A stretch of DNA of 6,579 nucleotides from assembly GCA_017305815.1 (NCBI GenBank), contig JAFKJZ010000304.1:1-6579 (forward strand), given 5' to 3'. Positions 1 through 6,303 of this stretch are shown here, piece by piece. A program made the translations under genes and the position numbers. Source of the DNA: Hyphomicrobiales bacterium. GTDB lineage: Bacteria; Pseudomonadota; Alphaproteobacteria; Rhizobiales; Kaistiaceae. The notes below the pieces were generated by a model. It did not search any database, was not told where the DNA came from, and saw only the letters and a program-made list of their open reading frames with translations. How positions within the stretch are numbered: the first letter of the stretch is position 1; each line of letters starts with the position of its first letter.

Positions 1-1445
1 GCGTCACGGCGTTGCGCGAAGTCGATTTCACGCTGCGCTCCGGCGAAATTCACGGCCTCGTCGGCGAAAACGGCGCCGGCAAGTCGACGATGATGAAGAT
101 CATCGCCGGCGTTCATACAGATTACGAAGGCAAGATGCTGATCGACGGGAGGGAAGTGCATTTCCGCTCCGCCCGTGACGCGCTCGCCGCGGGCATTGGC
201 ATGGTGCATCAGGAACTCAGCATCATGCCGGACCTGACGGTCGGCGAGAATGTCTATCTCGGCAAGCAGCCGGTGACGGGCGCCGGCATCATCGACTGGC
301 GCACCATGATGTCGGGCGCGCACGAGCAGCTGAAAAGCCTCGGCATCGACGTCGATCCTAAGACGCGCATGGGCGACCTGCCGATCGGGCTGCAGCAGCT
401 GATCGAGCTGGCGCGCGTGATCTTCTCCGGTGCGCGCATCATCATCCTCGACGAGCCGACCTCGGCGCTGTCGCCGCCGGAAGTGCAGCTTCTGTTCGAG
501 GTGCTGAAGGGCGTCCGCGCCAGCGGCCGCAGCATCGTCTTCATCTCGCATTTCCTCGACGACATTCTCTCGATCTCCGACACGGTCACGGTCTTCCGTA
601 ACGGCCGGCTGATCGTCACCCATTCTGTCGAGGGCATCGACAAGGGCTGGCTGATCGAGCGCATGATCGGCTCCGGTCACGAAGACCTGGAGGAGAGCTA
701 CACAGGCGCGATCACCCTGGCGTCGAAGCCCGGCCAGCCGGTCGTGCTCGCCGCCGAGCATCTCGGTTATGGCCGCGCCTATACCGACGTCACCTTCGAC
801 GTGAAGGCCGGCGAGATCCTCGGCATCTACGGTTTCATGGGCTGCGGCCAGATTGAACTGGCGCGGACCCTCTTCGGCAAGCTCAAGGCCGATACCGGCA
901 CGCTGGCGATCGATGGACGAAAGCGCCGCCTGCGCAACACGACGCAGGCGCGCGAGGCCGGAATTGCCTTCGTACCCGAGAACCGGCGCTCGATGCTGTT
1001 CTACGAGCAGCCGGTCTACAAGAACGTCTCGATCAGCATCCTGGGCCGCATCTCGCGACTCTGGCTGAAGCCGACGATCGAGCGGTCGATCGCGCACAAG
1101 CATGTCGAGAGCCTGCATATCCGGCCGCCGCGCGCCGAGGTGGCGCTCGGAGCCCTTTCGGGCGGCAACCAGCAGAAGGTGGCGCTCGCCAAGTGGCTGA
1201 CCCACCGCCCGAAGGTGCTGGTGCTCAGCGAGCCGACGCGCGGCATGGATGTCGGCGCCAAGGACGATGTCGTGAAGATTGTGCGGGCGCTGCGCGACGA
1301 GGGTCTCGCCGTCATCGTCGTCTCGGCCGAGCCGGAGACGGTTCTGTCGCTCGCCGATCGCGTCCTCGTCATGAAGAAGGGACGCATTGTCCGCGAATTT
1401 GCCAACGAGACGATCAGCAAGGATCGGCTGCTGGAAGCGGCCTGA
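1..1445 (+). CDS. Sugar ABC transporter ATP-binding protein, tandem NBD (5' end missing)
   Basis: This is the cytoplasmic ATPase subunit of a carbohydrate ABC importer of the RbsA/AraG/MglA class, powering uptake through the permease encoded next. The reading frame is open from base 3; the first codons (V-T-A-L-R-E-V-D) are the usual interior of the first domain, so the true start lies upstream and the TTG at 12 is not a start. Counting from base 12 as residue 1, domain 1 has Walker A GENGAGKST (18-26), Q-loop HQE (66-68), a variant signature around IGLQQ (125-129) and Walker B ILDEPTSAL (145-153). Domain 2 has the degenerate Walker A typical of this class (GFMGCGQ, 274-280, no lysine), signature LSGGNQQK and Walker B-like LSEPTRGMD, where Ser406 replaces the usual Asp. 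It ends 12 nt before the permease. The transported sugar cannot be told from the sequence; the family assignment is very secure. Confidence 0.96.
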   Translation, partial: VTALREVDFTLRSGEIHGLVGENGAGKSTMMKIIAGVHTDYEGKMLIDGREVHFRSARDALAAGIGMVHQELSIMPDLTVGENVYLGKQPVTGAGIIDWRTMMSGAHEQLKSLGIDVDPKTRMGDLPIGLQQLIELARVIFSGARIIILDEPTSALSPPEVQLLFEVLKGVRASGRSIVFISHFLDDILSISDTVTVFRNGRLIVTHSVEGIDKGWLIERMIGSGHEDLEESYTGAITLASKPGQPVVLAAEHLGYGRAYTDVTFDVKAGEILGIYGFMGCGQIELARTLFGKLKADTGTLAIDGRKRRLRNTTQAREAGIAFVPENRRSMLFYEQPVYKNVSISILGRISRLWLKPTIERSIAHKHVESLHIRPPRAEVALGALSGGNQQKVALAKWLTHRPKVLVLSEPTRGMDVGAKDDVVKIVRALRDEGLAVIVVSAEPETVLSLADRVLVMKKGRIVREFANETISKDRLLEAA

Positions 1446-1457
1446 GAAGGATTTGAC

Positions 1458-2483
1458 ATGACGTTCCAGCAAACCAGCACGGCGCGCGCCTCGAAGTCGA
1501 GCCTGTTCCTGCGCAGCCAGATGCGCAACATCGCGCCCTTCGCGACGCTGATCCTGCTGCTGATCTTCTTCAGCATCGCCAGCCCGTCCTTCGCGACGAT
1601 CGACAACGCCTCGAACATCCTCACCCAGATCTCGGTGACGGGGATCATGGCGGTGGGGCTGACCTTCGTGATCCTCTGCGGTGAGATCGATCTGTCGGTG
1701 GCCTCGATCGCCAATGCGACCGGCATCGTGGTGGCGTATTTCACGTTGCAGGAAAGCTATGTGAACATCGCCAATATTCCAGTCGCCGGCTGGCTGGCGG
1801 TGGCTCTGGCTTTGGCGACCTGCGCCGGCCTCGGCCTGGTCAACGCCTTCGGCACCACATTCATCGGCATTCCGTCGTTTATCATGACGCTCGCTATGAT
1901 GCAGATCGGCGCCGGCATCTCGGCGCTGCTGGTGCGCGGCCAGATCGCCTACAACGTTCCGGACATCGTCTCGACGCTCGGCTCCGGCAATGTCGGCGGC
2001 TTCCCGACCATCGCGCTGGTACTGCTCGCCTTCCTGGTCGTCGGCCATGTGACGCTGACCTACACGCGCTTCGGCCGCTACATCTACATGGTGGGCGGCA
2101 ATCGCGAGGCGGCCGAGTATTCCGGCGTCAACGTGAAGCTTATCCTCGGCGCGGCGCTGGTGATCTGCGCCGTCTGCTCCGGCATCGCCGGCATGGTCGG
2201 CGTTGCCCATTTTGGCAGCGCCCAGCAGAACGAGTTCGACGGCTACCTGCTCGACGCCATCGCGGCGGTCGTTGTCGGCGGCACCAGCCTGTTCGGCGGA
2301 CGCGGCGGCATCGGTAACACGATCGTCGGCCTCTGCGTCCTCGGCGTGCTCAACAACGGCCTCGACCACATCCAGATCGACAGCTTCCTGAAGATCCTGA
2401 TCCGTGGCCTGATCCTGCTCGCCGCCCTCATCGTCAACGTCTACGTGCAGAACATCCGCAGCGTCGAGCGCGCGGAGGGCTGA
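1458..2483 (+). CDS. Sugar ABC transporter permease, RbsC family
   Basis: This 341-residue inner-membrane protein is the translocation subunit partnering the upstream ATPase. The ATG at 1458 has a good Shine-Dalgarno AAGGA at 1447-1451, 6 nt away and just past the ATPase stop. The length fits the RbsC/XylH/AraH group. A polar N-terminus of about 25 residues precedes the first hydrophobic segment (about 27-46), and hydrophobic segments follow through to about residue 330. Family hallmarks are GEIDLSV (75-81), IGIPSFIMTLAMM (136-148), the cytoplasmic GGNREAAEYSGV (213-224), which couples to the ATPase, and AAVVVGGTSLFGGRGG (269-284). It is probably co-transcribed with the ATPase. The stop TGA (2481-2483) overlaps an ATG (TGATG). 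Such permeases normally work with a periplasmic binding protein, which is not present here. The substrate is unknown; the broken sugar-dehydrogenase-like gene downstream weakly suggests a pentose, hexose or sugar acid. Confidence 0.96.
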   Translation: MTFQQTSTARASKSSLFLRSQMRNIAPFATLILLLIFFSIASPSFATIDNASNILTQISVTGIMAVGLTFVILCGEIDLSVASIANATGIVVAYFTLQESYVNIANIPVAGWLAVALALATCAGLGLVNAFGTTFIGIPSFIMTLAMMQIGAGISALLVRGQIAYNVPDIVSTLGSGNVGGFPTIALVLLAFLVVGHVTLTYTRFGRYIYMVGGNREAAEYSGVNVKLILGAALVICAVCSGIAGMVGVAHFGSAQQNEFDGYLLDAIAAVVVGGTSLFGGRGGIGNTIVGLCVLGVLNNGLDHIQIDSFLKILIRGLILLAALIVNVYVQNIRSVERAEG

Positions 2484-2521
2484 TGAGGACGGCTGGCACT
2501 TCCACAAGACGCAGAATGACG

Positions 2522-2527
2522 AAAGGA
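2522..2527 (+). promoter_or_regulatory. Ribosome binding site supporting a TTG start for the dehydrogenase
   Basis: AAAGGA lies 8 nt before the TTG at 2536. No ATG or GTG occurs in this frame upstream as far as base 2500. The residues after the TTG run directly into the expected N-terminus of the dehydrogenase (Y-P-S-L, then the glycine-rich motif). TTG is therefore the best supported start. Confidence 0.55.
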
Positions 2528-2535
2528 CAGAAGCG

Positions 2536-3263
2536 TTGACGTCAGAGTCATCCTACCGGCCGCGCTATGGCGCCGCCTATCCGAGCCTGGTGGACAGCGT
2601 CGTGCTGATCACCGGCGGCGGCAGCGGCATCGGCGAGGAACTCGTCCGCCAGTTCGCCCGCCCGGGCTCGAAGGTCGGCCTCATCGCGTGTTCGAGAAGG
2701 CGGACCTGACCGACATCGACGCGACGCGCGCTGCGATTGAGGTGATCCGCGCCAAGCTCGGGCCGATCGCCATGCTGGTCAACAACGCCGCGCATGACCA
2801 GCGCGCCACCATCGACGAGATCACGCCGGAATTCTGGGATTCGCGCCAGGCGGTGAACCTGAAGCACCAGTTCTTCTGCGCCCAGGCCGTCTATAAGGAC
2901 ATGGCCGAGCTCGGCGGCGGCTCGATCGTGAATGTCGGTTCCTTCGCCTATATCGCCGGCGTCGAGGGACTCACTCCCTATCTCGCCGCGAAGTCGGGCG
3001 TCATCGGCCTGACCCGCGGCCTGGCGCGCGAACTCGGGCCGCACAACATTCGCGTCAATTGCGTTCTGCCCGGCTGGATCATGACGCAGCGCCAGCTCGA
3101 TCTCTGGGTCACGCCAGAAGTAGAGCAGGCGATCTTCACGCGGCAATGCCTGAAGCGGAAGATCTATCCGGCCGACATCGCCCGCGTGATCATGTTCTTC
3201 GCTTCCGATGAGTCCGGCGCCTGCACCAACCAGAGCTATGTCGCGGATGGTGGCTGGACGTAA
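2536..3263 (+). pseudogene. Short-chain dehydrogenase/reductase, broken by frameshift with internal deletion
   Basis: An intact version would be an NAD(P)-dependent cytoplasmic oxidoreductase. Motifs such as YPSL, QCLKR and the DGGW end resemble Caulobacter D-xylose 1-dehydrogenase (XylB) and related pentose/hexose dehydrogenases, so sugar oxidation is a plausible ancestral role. From the TTG at 2536, frame one encodes the Rossmann start with TGGGSGIG (residues 26-33) and ends near GSKVGLIA (about base 2688), then meets TGA at 2707-2709. The rest continues in another frame from about 2688 (FEKADLTDID) to TAA at 3261-3263. That part holds NNAA (2781-2792) and the full catalytic set: Asn at 2856, Ser at 2940, Tyr at 2979, Lys at 2991. 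Compared with the family, roughly 20-24 residues are missing at the junction, including the end of strand beta-2, whose acidic residue normally selects NAD. Frame arithmetic gives a loss of 3n+1 nt. Real decay or an assembly error are both possible; the catalytic part looks little eroded, so the event may be recent. Confidence 0.85.
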
Positions 3264-3355
3264 GTCGCGCGGGAGTGGGTTCAGGCGCGGCGATCCGTGA
3301 TAAGGAGCCGCGTCCGGCATGGTCGGGCGTCCCTTACCCGGATGGCGTCGTCTCT

Positions 3356-4360
3356 ATGAACGTGAAGAACTCCTATACCCTGGCCGATGTGGCGCAGCGC
3401 GCGGAAGTAAGCGAGATCACCGTCTCGCGCGTGCTGCGCAACAAGGCGTCGGTCGCCGAGAAGACGCGCGAGCGTGTGCTCGCGGTCGTTCGTCAGATGG
3501 GCTATGTGCCGAATCGGGTCGCTGGAACACTGGCTTCGGCCGGCTCCAACCTGATCGGGGTGGTGCTCCCGTCGCTGTCCAACATCGTGTTCCCGGATGT
3601 GTTGCGCGGCATTCATGCCTCGCTCGCCTCGTCTGGCTACCAGCCTGTGGTCGGAGTCACCGACTACGACATGGACACGGAAGAGGCGCTGGTCGCCTCG
3701 CTGCTCTCCTGGCAGCCGGCGGCCATGATCGTCTCCGGCCTGCACCATACGGACTACACGGTGGCGATGCTGAAGCGCTCGGGCGTGCGCATTGCCGAAC
3801 TGATGGATATCGACGCGATGCCGCTCGATATCGCCGTCGGCATGTCGCATCGCCAGGCGGGCTATGATTCGGCGCTGCATCTGTTCCAGCGGGGCTATCG
3901 CCGCTTCGGCTATGTCGGCCATGACCGAAAGCGCGACGAACGCGCCGCCCGCCGCTATGAGGGGTTTCGTGAGGGACTTCAGGCGGTCGGCCTGTCGCTG
4001 GTTGGCGAGGCGGCCTCGGACGGCCCGAGCTCGACCCAGGACGGCCGCGACCTGCTCGCCCGCCTGCTGGCCGAGCATCGCGACCTCGATGTTGTCGTCT
4101 TCTCCAATGACGACATGGCGGTCGGCGGCGTGTTCCACTGCTTCGCTGCCGGCATCCGCCCGCGTGAGGATCTGGCGCTGTTCGGCTTCAACGGTCTCGA
4201 TATCGGCCAGGCGCTGCCACAGCCGCTATCGACCATCCGTTCGCACCGCTTCCTGATCGGCCAGATCGCGGCCGAGATGATCCTGGAAAGCCCGGCGCAT
4301 CCCGGCACGCCGACGATCCGCGACACCGGCTACGAGATCATCATCGGCGAGACGGCCTGA
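3356..4360 (+). CDS. LacI/GalR-family transcriptional regulator, GntR (gluconate)-like branch
   Basis: This 334-residue DNA-binding protein very likely controls the upstream transport and dehydrogenase genes in response to a sugar or sugar acid. The N-terminal helix-turn-helix (about 8-27, TLADVAQRAEVSEITVSRVL) is followed by the hinge helix PNRVAGTLAS (52-61), where Leu59 would enter the DNA minor groove. A periplasmic-binding-protein-like effector domain follows: GVVLPSLSN (68-76), ELMD (148-151), the FSNDDMAVGG stretch (249-258) and FGFNGLDIG (276-284). These motifs line up best with E. coli GntR among LacI members known to me. I chose ATG 3356 because the HTH begins a few residues later; the frame is open back to GTG 3275, but that start has no proper ribosome site. 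The Shine-Dalgarno before 3356 is weak. It lies 92 nt after the dehydrogenase locus and could be read from the same transcript. No LacI-type palindromic operator was visible in the short gaps of this window, so the operator may lie upstream. Confidence 0.93.
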   Translation: MNVKNSYTLADVAQRAEVSEITVSRVLRNKASVAEKTRERVLAVVRQMGYVPNRVAGTLASAGSNLIGVVLPSLSNIVFPDVLRGIHASLASSGYQPVVGVTDYDMDTEEALVASLLSWQPAAMIVSGLHHTDYTVAMLKRSGVRIAELMDIDAMPLDIAVGMSHRQAGYDSALHLFQRGYRRFGYVGHDRKRDERAARRYEGFREGLQAVGLSLVGEAASDGPSSTQDGRDLLARLLAEHRDLDVVVFSNDDMAVGGVFHCFAAGIRPREDLALFGFNGLDIGQALPQPLSTIRSHRFLIGQIAAEMILESPAHPGTPTIRDTGYEIIIGETA

Positions 4361-4364
4361 CGCC

Positions 4365-4628
4365 CTACTTTTTCTCGATCGAGCTTATCTTGTTGTCGGC
4401 GCTGAGCACGAGGCTGTACTGCTCGTAGCGCGTGCCGTCGTCGCAGGTGATGAGGACGACGCGACGCTTCGGCGTCGAGACCTTGGTGTCGACCGTCATG
4501 TAGGTGACGTGGCCGCACCAATGGCCGGCATTGCGGATCGCTCGCCCGGTCTGGCGCTCCAGCATGGTGGCGCTGGCCGATACCGGCACCATGACGACGG
4601 CCAGGGCCGCGAGCGTCGCAAGCTTCAT
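4365..4628 (-). CDS. Small secreted protein of unknown function with two cysteines
   Basis: This 87-residue protein has a clear Sec signal peptide: MK, a hydrophobic core at about 3-15, and an A-S-A cleavage site near residue 20. Export to the periplasm or beyond is likely. The mature part of about 67 residues is basic and has exactly two cysteines, Cys38 (in HWCGH) and Cys62 (in ITCDDG), which could form one disulfide. The C-D-D-G-T-R-Y stretch resembles the cysteine-containing strand of many small uncharacterised rhizobial periplasmic proteins, but I cannot name a family. The start at 4628 (ATG on the minus strand) fits the signal peptide better than the in-frame ATG at 4661, which would add 11 polar residues; a GGGGAA element sits just upstream. 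The gene converges on the LacI-type regulator with only 4 nt between the two stops, and diverges from the FUSC gene. Confidence 0.75.
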   Translation of the reverse strand: MKLATLAALAVVMVPVSASATMLERQTGRAIRNAGHWCGHVTYMTVDTKVSTPKRRVVLITCDDGTRYEQYSLVLSADNKISSIEKK

Positions 4629-4656
4629 CGTTTCGTTCCCCGGCGGGCGTGGTTGC

Positions 4657-4740
4657 AGCATTCCGTGTCCCCACCGACACTAGCACACTCCGGCTCGGGA
4701 TCATGCGGGGACACAGGAACTGCTTCTCTAGCATTCCGTG
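4657..4740. repeat. 11-bp direct repeat, two copies 73 bp apart
   Basis: AGCATTCCGTG occurs at 4657-4667 and again, exactly, at 4730-4740. The start-to-start distance is 73 bp, close to seven helical turns. Similarity stops sharply on both sides. By rough count, an 11-mer repeated by chance in 170 bp is expected well under 1% of the time. It could be a paired protein-binding site or the trace of a small duplication. Confidence 0.6.
4665..4714. repeat. 8-bp inverted repeat in the divergent promoter region
   Basis: GTGTCCCC (4665-4672) and its exact reverse complement GGGGACAC (4707-4714) are separated by 34 bp. The left arm overlaps the first copy of the 11-bp direct repeat. An 8-bp inverted repeat at this spacing could occur by chance in a region this size, so a functional role is uncertain. 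Confidence 0.35.
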
Positions 4741-4766
4741 CAGCGCGATGGTTTGATTTCGCGCTG
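4741..4766 (+). promoter_or_regulatory. Perfect 8-bp inverted repeat / hairpin in the FUSC gene leader
   Basis: CAGCGCGA (4741-4748) pairs perfectly with TCGCGCTG (4759-4766) around a 10-nt loop (4749-4758). It begins immediately after the second copy of the 11-bp direct repeat and ends 32 nt before the FUSC start. As DNA it has the form of a dimeric-repressor operator; as RNA it would be a stable leader hairpin. It is not a terminator, since no T-run follows. The function is inferred only from symmetry and position. Confidence 0.45.
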
Positions 4767-4798
4767 GTTGTTGGAAGATTGCGATTCTCACTGGGGCC

Positions 4799-5872
4799 AT
4801 GAATCTCTCGAACTGGATGCACCCGGACCGTGAAATCTGGCAGGCCGGCCTGCGGACGGCCGCGGCCGGCGGGCTGACGCTGCTCATCGCCGATTTCCTG
4901 GCGCTGCCGCAGGGCTACTGGGCAGTGATCTCGGCCGTCATCATCGTGCAGAGCCGCATCGGCGCCTCGCTGCAGGCGGCGGCGAGCCGCGTCATCGGCA
5001 CGCTGGTCGGCGGTCTCGTCGGCTTCGCCGTTGCCATGGTGATGCCGGCGACGCCGGTCGGCGCTTTTCTCGGCCTGGCGCTCGCCCTCGGCGTGCTCGG
5101 CATGATGGCGGTGCGACATGTCAATCTGCGCGTCGCGCCGCTGACCGCGGCGATCCTGCTCGTCAGCGCGCCGTCGCATGTCGCCGTGACGATCTCCGCC
5201 ACGCACCGGATGATCGAGATCCTTGTCGGCTGCGCGATCGGCGTACTGGTCTCGATGACAGTGGCGCCGGGCCGCTCGGATAGCTGGATGCGGACCGAGG
5301 CGGCCGAGATCCTGTCGCGCCTCGCCACGCTCTTCGGCATCGACCGCAGCGGCACGGACGAGGCCCGTGACGGCCGCATCGGCGAGGCCGACGCAGCGAT
5401 CGACAAGGCATTCCGCTCGTTCGATACCTTGACCAAGGAGGTCGCGGAAGAGCGGGCGAGCCACATCTCGCGCGGCGTGGTCGATCCCGAACGGCTGCGG
5501 CACGGCCTGCGCGACCTGCGCACCTCGTCCTCCTTCATGTTCCGGATGTCGCGCCTGCCGAAACCTGCCTCTGTCGCCGACGCGCTGGGCGGGCCGCTGG
5601 CCGAGGTGACCGCTGCGGTGCGGACGGCGCTGACAGGGCTTGGCCAGAGCCTGATCGCCCGCGCTGCGCCGTCCGGGATGGACGCGCTCGATCGGTCGTT
5701 CGCCGCGTTCCAGGACACGGCCCAGAATCTGATGGGCGGCGATTCTGCCATGGACGCCTCGGCGGTCGCCTATCTCAACAACCTGTCCTTCGCGCTGGAG
5801 CAGGTGCGGCATTCGATTGCGAACGTGGCCGGCTGCGTATCCGATATGGCGGATGCGGCCGCCGGCCCCTAG
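4799..5872 (+). CDS. FUSC-family membrane protein, putative aromatic acid/small-anion exporter
   Basis: This 357-residue inner-membrane protein has the FUSC layout. The N-terminal half holds about six hydrophobic segments (roughly 19-35, 40-52, 64-82, 88-104, 114-130, 137-155), and a soluble, mostly helical C-terminal half runs from about 160 to 357. Typical features are the LPQGYWAVISAVIIVQ stretch (36-51), which matches the FUSC/ArAE hallmark, and GASLQAAASRVIGTLVGG (55-72). The family includes E. coli AaeB and plant aluminium-activated malate channels. This is a short, single-unit member, about half the size of the 650-700-residue forms, so it probably oligomerises. The ATG at 4799 is the natural start, though only GGGG 2 nt upstream resembles a ribosome site. 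It is likely the first gene of an operon with the two crcB genes. Substrate unknown; aromatic or organic acids are plausible from the family. Confidence 0.85.
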   Translation: MNLSNWMHPDREIWQAGLRTAAAGGLTLLIADFLALPQGYWAVISAVIIVQSRIGASLQAAASRVIGTLVGGLVGFAVAMVMPATPVGAFLGLALALGVLGMMAVRHVNLRVAPLTAAILLVSAPSHVAVTISATHRMIEILVGCAIGVLVSMTVAPGRSDSWMRTEAAEILSRLATLFGIDRSGTDEARDGRIGEADAAIDKAFRSFDTLTKEVAEERASHISRGVVDPERLRHGLRDLRTSSSFMFRMSRLPKPASVADALGGPLAEVTAAVRTALTGLGQSLIARAAPSGMDALDRSFAAFQDTAQNLMGGDSAMDASAVAYLNNLSFALEQVRHSIANVAGCVSDMADAAAGP

Positions 5873-5879
5873 AGGGGCC
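5864..5879 (+). other. GC hairpin spanning the FUSC stop codon
   Basis: GGCCCC (5864-5869) pairs with GGGGCC (5874-5879) around a TAGA loop that contains the TAG stop. No T-run follows and crcB starts 22 nt later, so it is not a standard intrinsic terminator. It could weakly attenuate or protect the transcript end, or be chance in GC-rich DNA. Confidence 0.3.
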
Positions 5880-5901
5880 CGAAAAGGCGAGGAGTGGGGC
5901 G

Positions 5902-6291
5902 ATGCGGCCTTTGGATATCATGTGGGTGGGGCTCGGCGGCGGCGCCGGATCGCTGCTGCGCTGGTGGATCGGGCGGGTGGTCGGGGAGCGCTACCACGGC
6001 GGTTTTCCGCTCGCGACCTTCCTGATCAACGTCAGCGGCGCCTTCGTCATCGGCTATCTGTCGGTGCTCTTCTCGGTCGACTGGCGCGACCGTTTCGGCA
6101 CGGTCCTGAACGCGGGTGTGCTGACCGGCATCCTCGGCGGCTACACGACCTTCAGCAGCATGCAACTCGACGCGGCGAAACTCGATGATGCGGGAAAGCG
6201 AACCACGGCCTTCGGCTATCTGCTGCTGTCGGTGGCGGCTGGCCTGATCGCGGCCGCGCTGGGTGCGGCGCTGGCTCGGCTTCAGGGGTGA
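5902..6291 (+). CDS. crcB: CrcB/Fluc fluoride channel, first of a tandem pair
   Basis: This 129-residue, four-helix inner-membrane protein belongs to the CrcB/Fluc family, whose dimers let fluoride leave the cytoplasm. Hallmarks are GLGGGAGSLLRWW (10-22) in helix 1, ATFLINVSGAFVIG (38-51) in helix 2 with the pore-lining Asn43, and GILGGYTTFSSM (76-87) in helix 3. The ATG at 5902 has Shine-Dalgarno AGGAG at 5890-5894, 7 nt away. The gene begins 29 nt after the FUSC stop and ends 12 nt before a second crcB, so all three are probably one transcript. An oddity is Met87: family members usually have a second phenylalanine here, three residues after the first (Phe84 is kept), and these phenylalanines line the fluoride path. 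Charges are spread on both membrane sides. No fluoride riboswitch precedes it in the 29-nt gap. Confidence 0.95.
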   Translation: MRPLDIMWVGLGGGAGSLLRWWIGRVVGERYHGGFPLATFLINVSGAFVIGYLSVLFSVDWRDRFGTVLNAGVLTGILGGYTTFSSMQLDAAKLDDAGKRTTAFGYLLLSVAAGLIAAALGAALARLQG

Positions 6292-6303
6292 GGGGAGCGG
6301 ATC

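Larger units (their letters stand above)
4629..4798. promoter_or_regulatory. Divergent intergenic region with repeats, probable promoters for both flanking genes
   Basis: These 170 bp separate the start of the minus-strand secreted protein from the start of the plus-strand FUSC gene, so promoters for both should lie here. I could not pick a convincing -35/-10 pair on either strand. The region is less GC-rich towards 4750-4790 and carries the direct and inverted repeats listed separately. I found no match to the fluoride (crcB) riboswitch consensus. Confidence 0.55.

Noticed and set aside
2577..3320. Open frame of 247 codons on the minus strand across the broken dehydrogenase
   Set aside because: It stays open across the deletion junction, but the translation has no domain and has shadow-type composition. 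The plus strand carries the catalytic tetrad.
3319..3867. 182-codon plus-strand frame with a good ribosome site, overlapping the regulator
   Set aside because: The encoded protein is Arg/Gly-rich without motifs, while the overlapping frame encodes a complete LacI-family protein. The ribosome site itself is kept as a finding.
3281..4138. Open frame of 285 codons on the minus strand, opposite the LacI-type regulator
   Set aside because: Low-complexity Arg/His/Asp-rich translation and full overlap with a well-supported regulator gene; a shadow frame.
4346..4373. Possible terminator between the convergent regulator and the secreted protein (GGCG...CGCC, then TTTTT at 4369-4373)
   Set aside because: The stem is only 4 bp with an 11-nt loop, and the T-run starts 5 nt after it; too weak to call.
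4374..4383. Perfect 10-bp palindrome CTCGATCGAG
   Set aside because: It lies inside the coding end of the small secreted protein; one such palindrome is unremarkable in a GC-rich window of this size.
4668..4729. The 62 bp between the two 11-bp direct repeats as a tiny mobile element with target duplication
   Set aside because: The ends of the segment are not inverted repeats of each other and the segment is too short for known miniature elements.
4741..4798. Possible fluoride riboswitch before the FUSC-crcB operon, suggested by GCGATGG near a hairpin
   Set aside because: The conserved downstream part of the crcB motif (a second stem and the UGAUG...CUCC-like segment) is absent, and the stem and loop spacing do not match the pseudoknotted structure.
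4625..5812. Long open frame of 395 codons on the minus strand, opposite the FUSC gene
   Set aside because: Its product is dominated by Arg, His, Asp and Ala with no recognisable domain, as is typical for the antisense shadow of a GC-rich gene. The plus-strand FUSC protein has clear membrane segments and family motifs.
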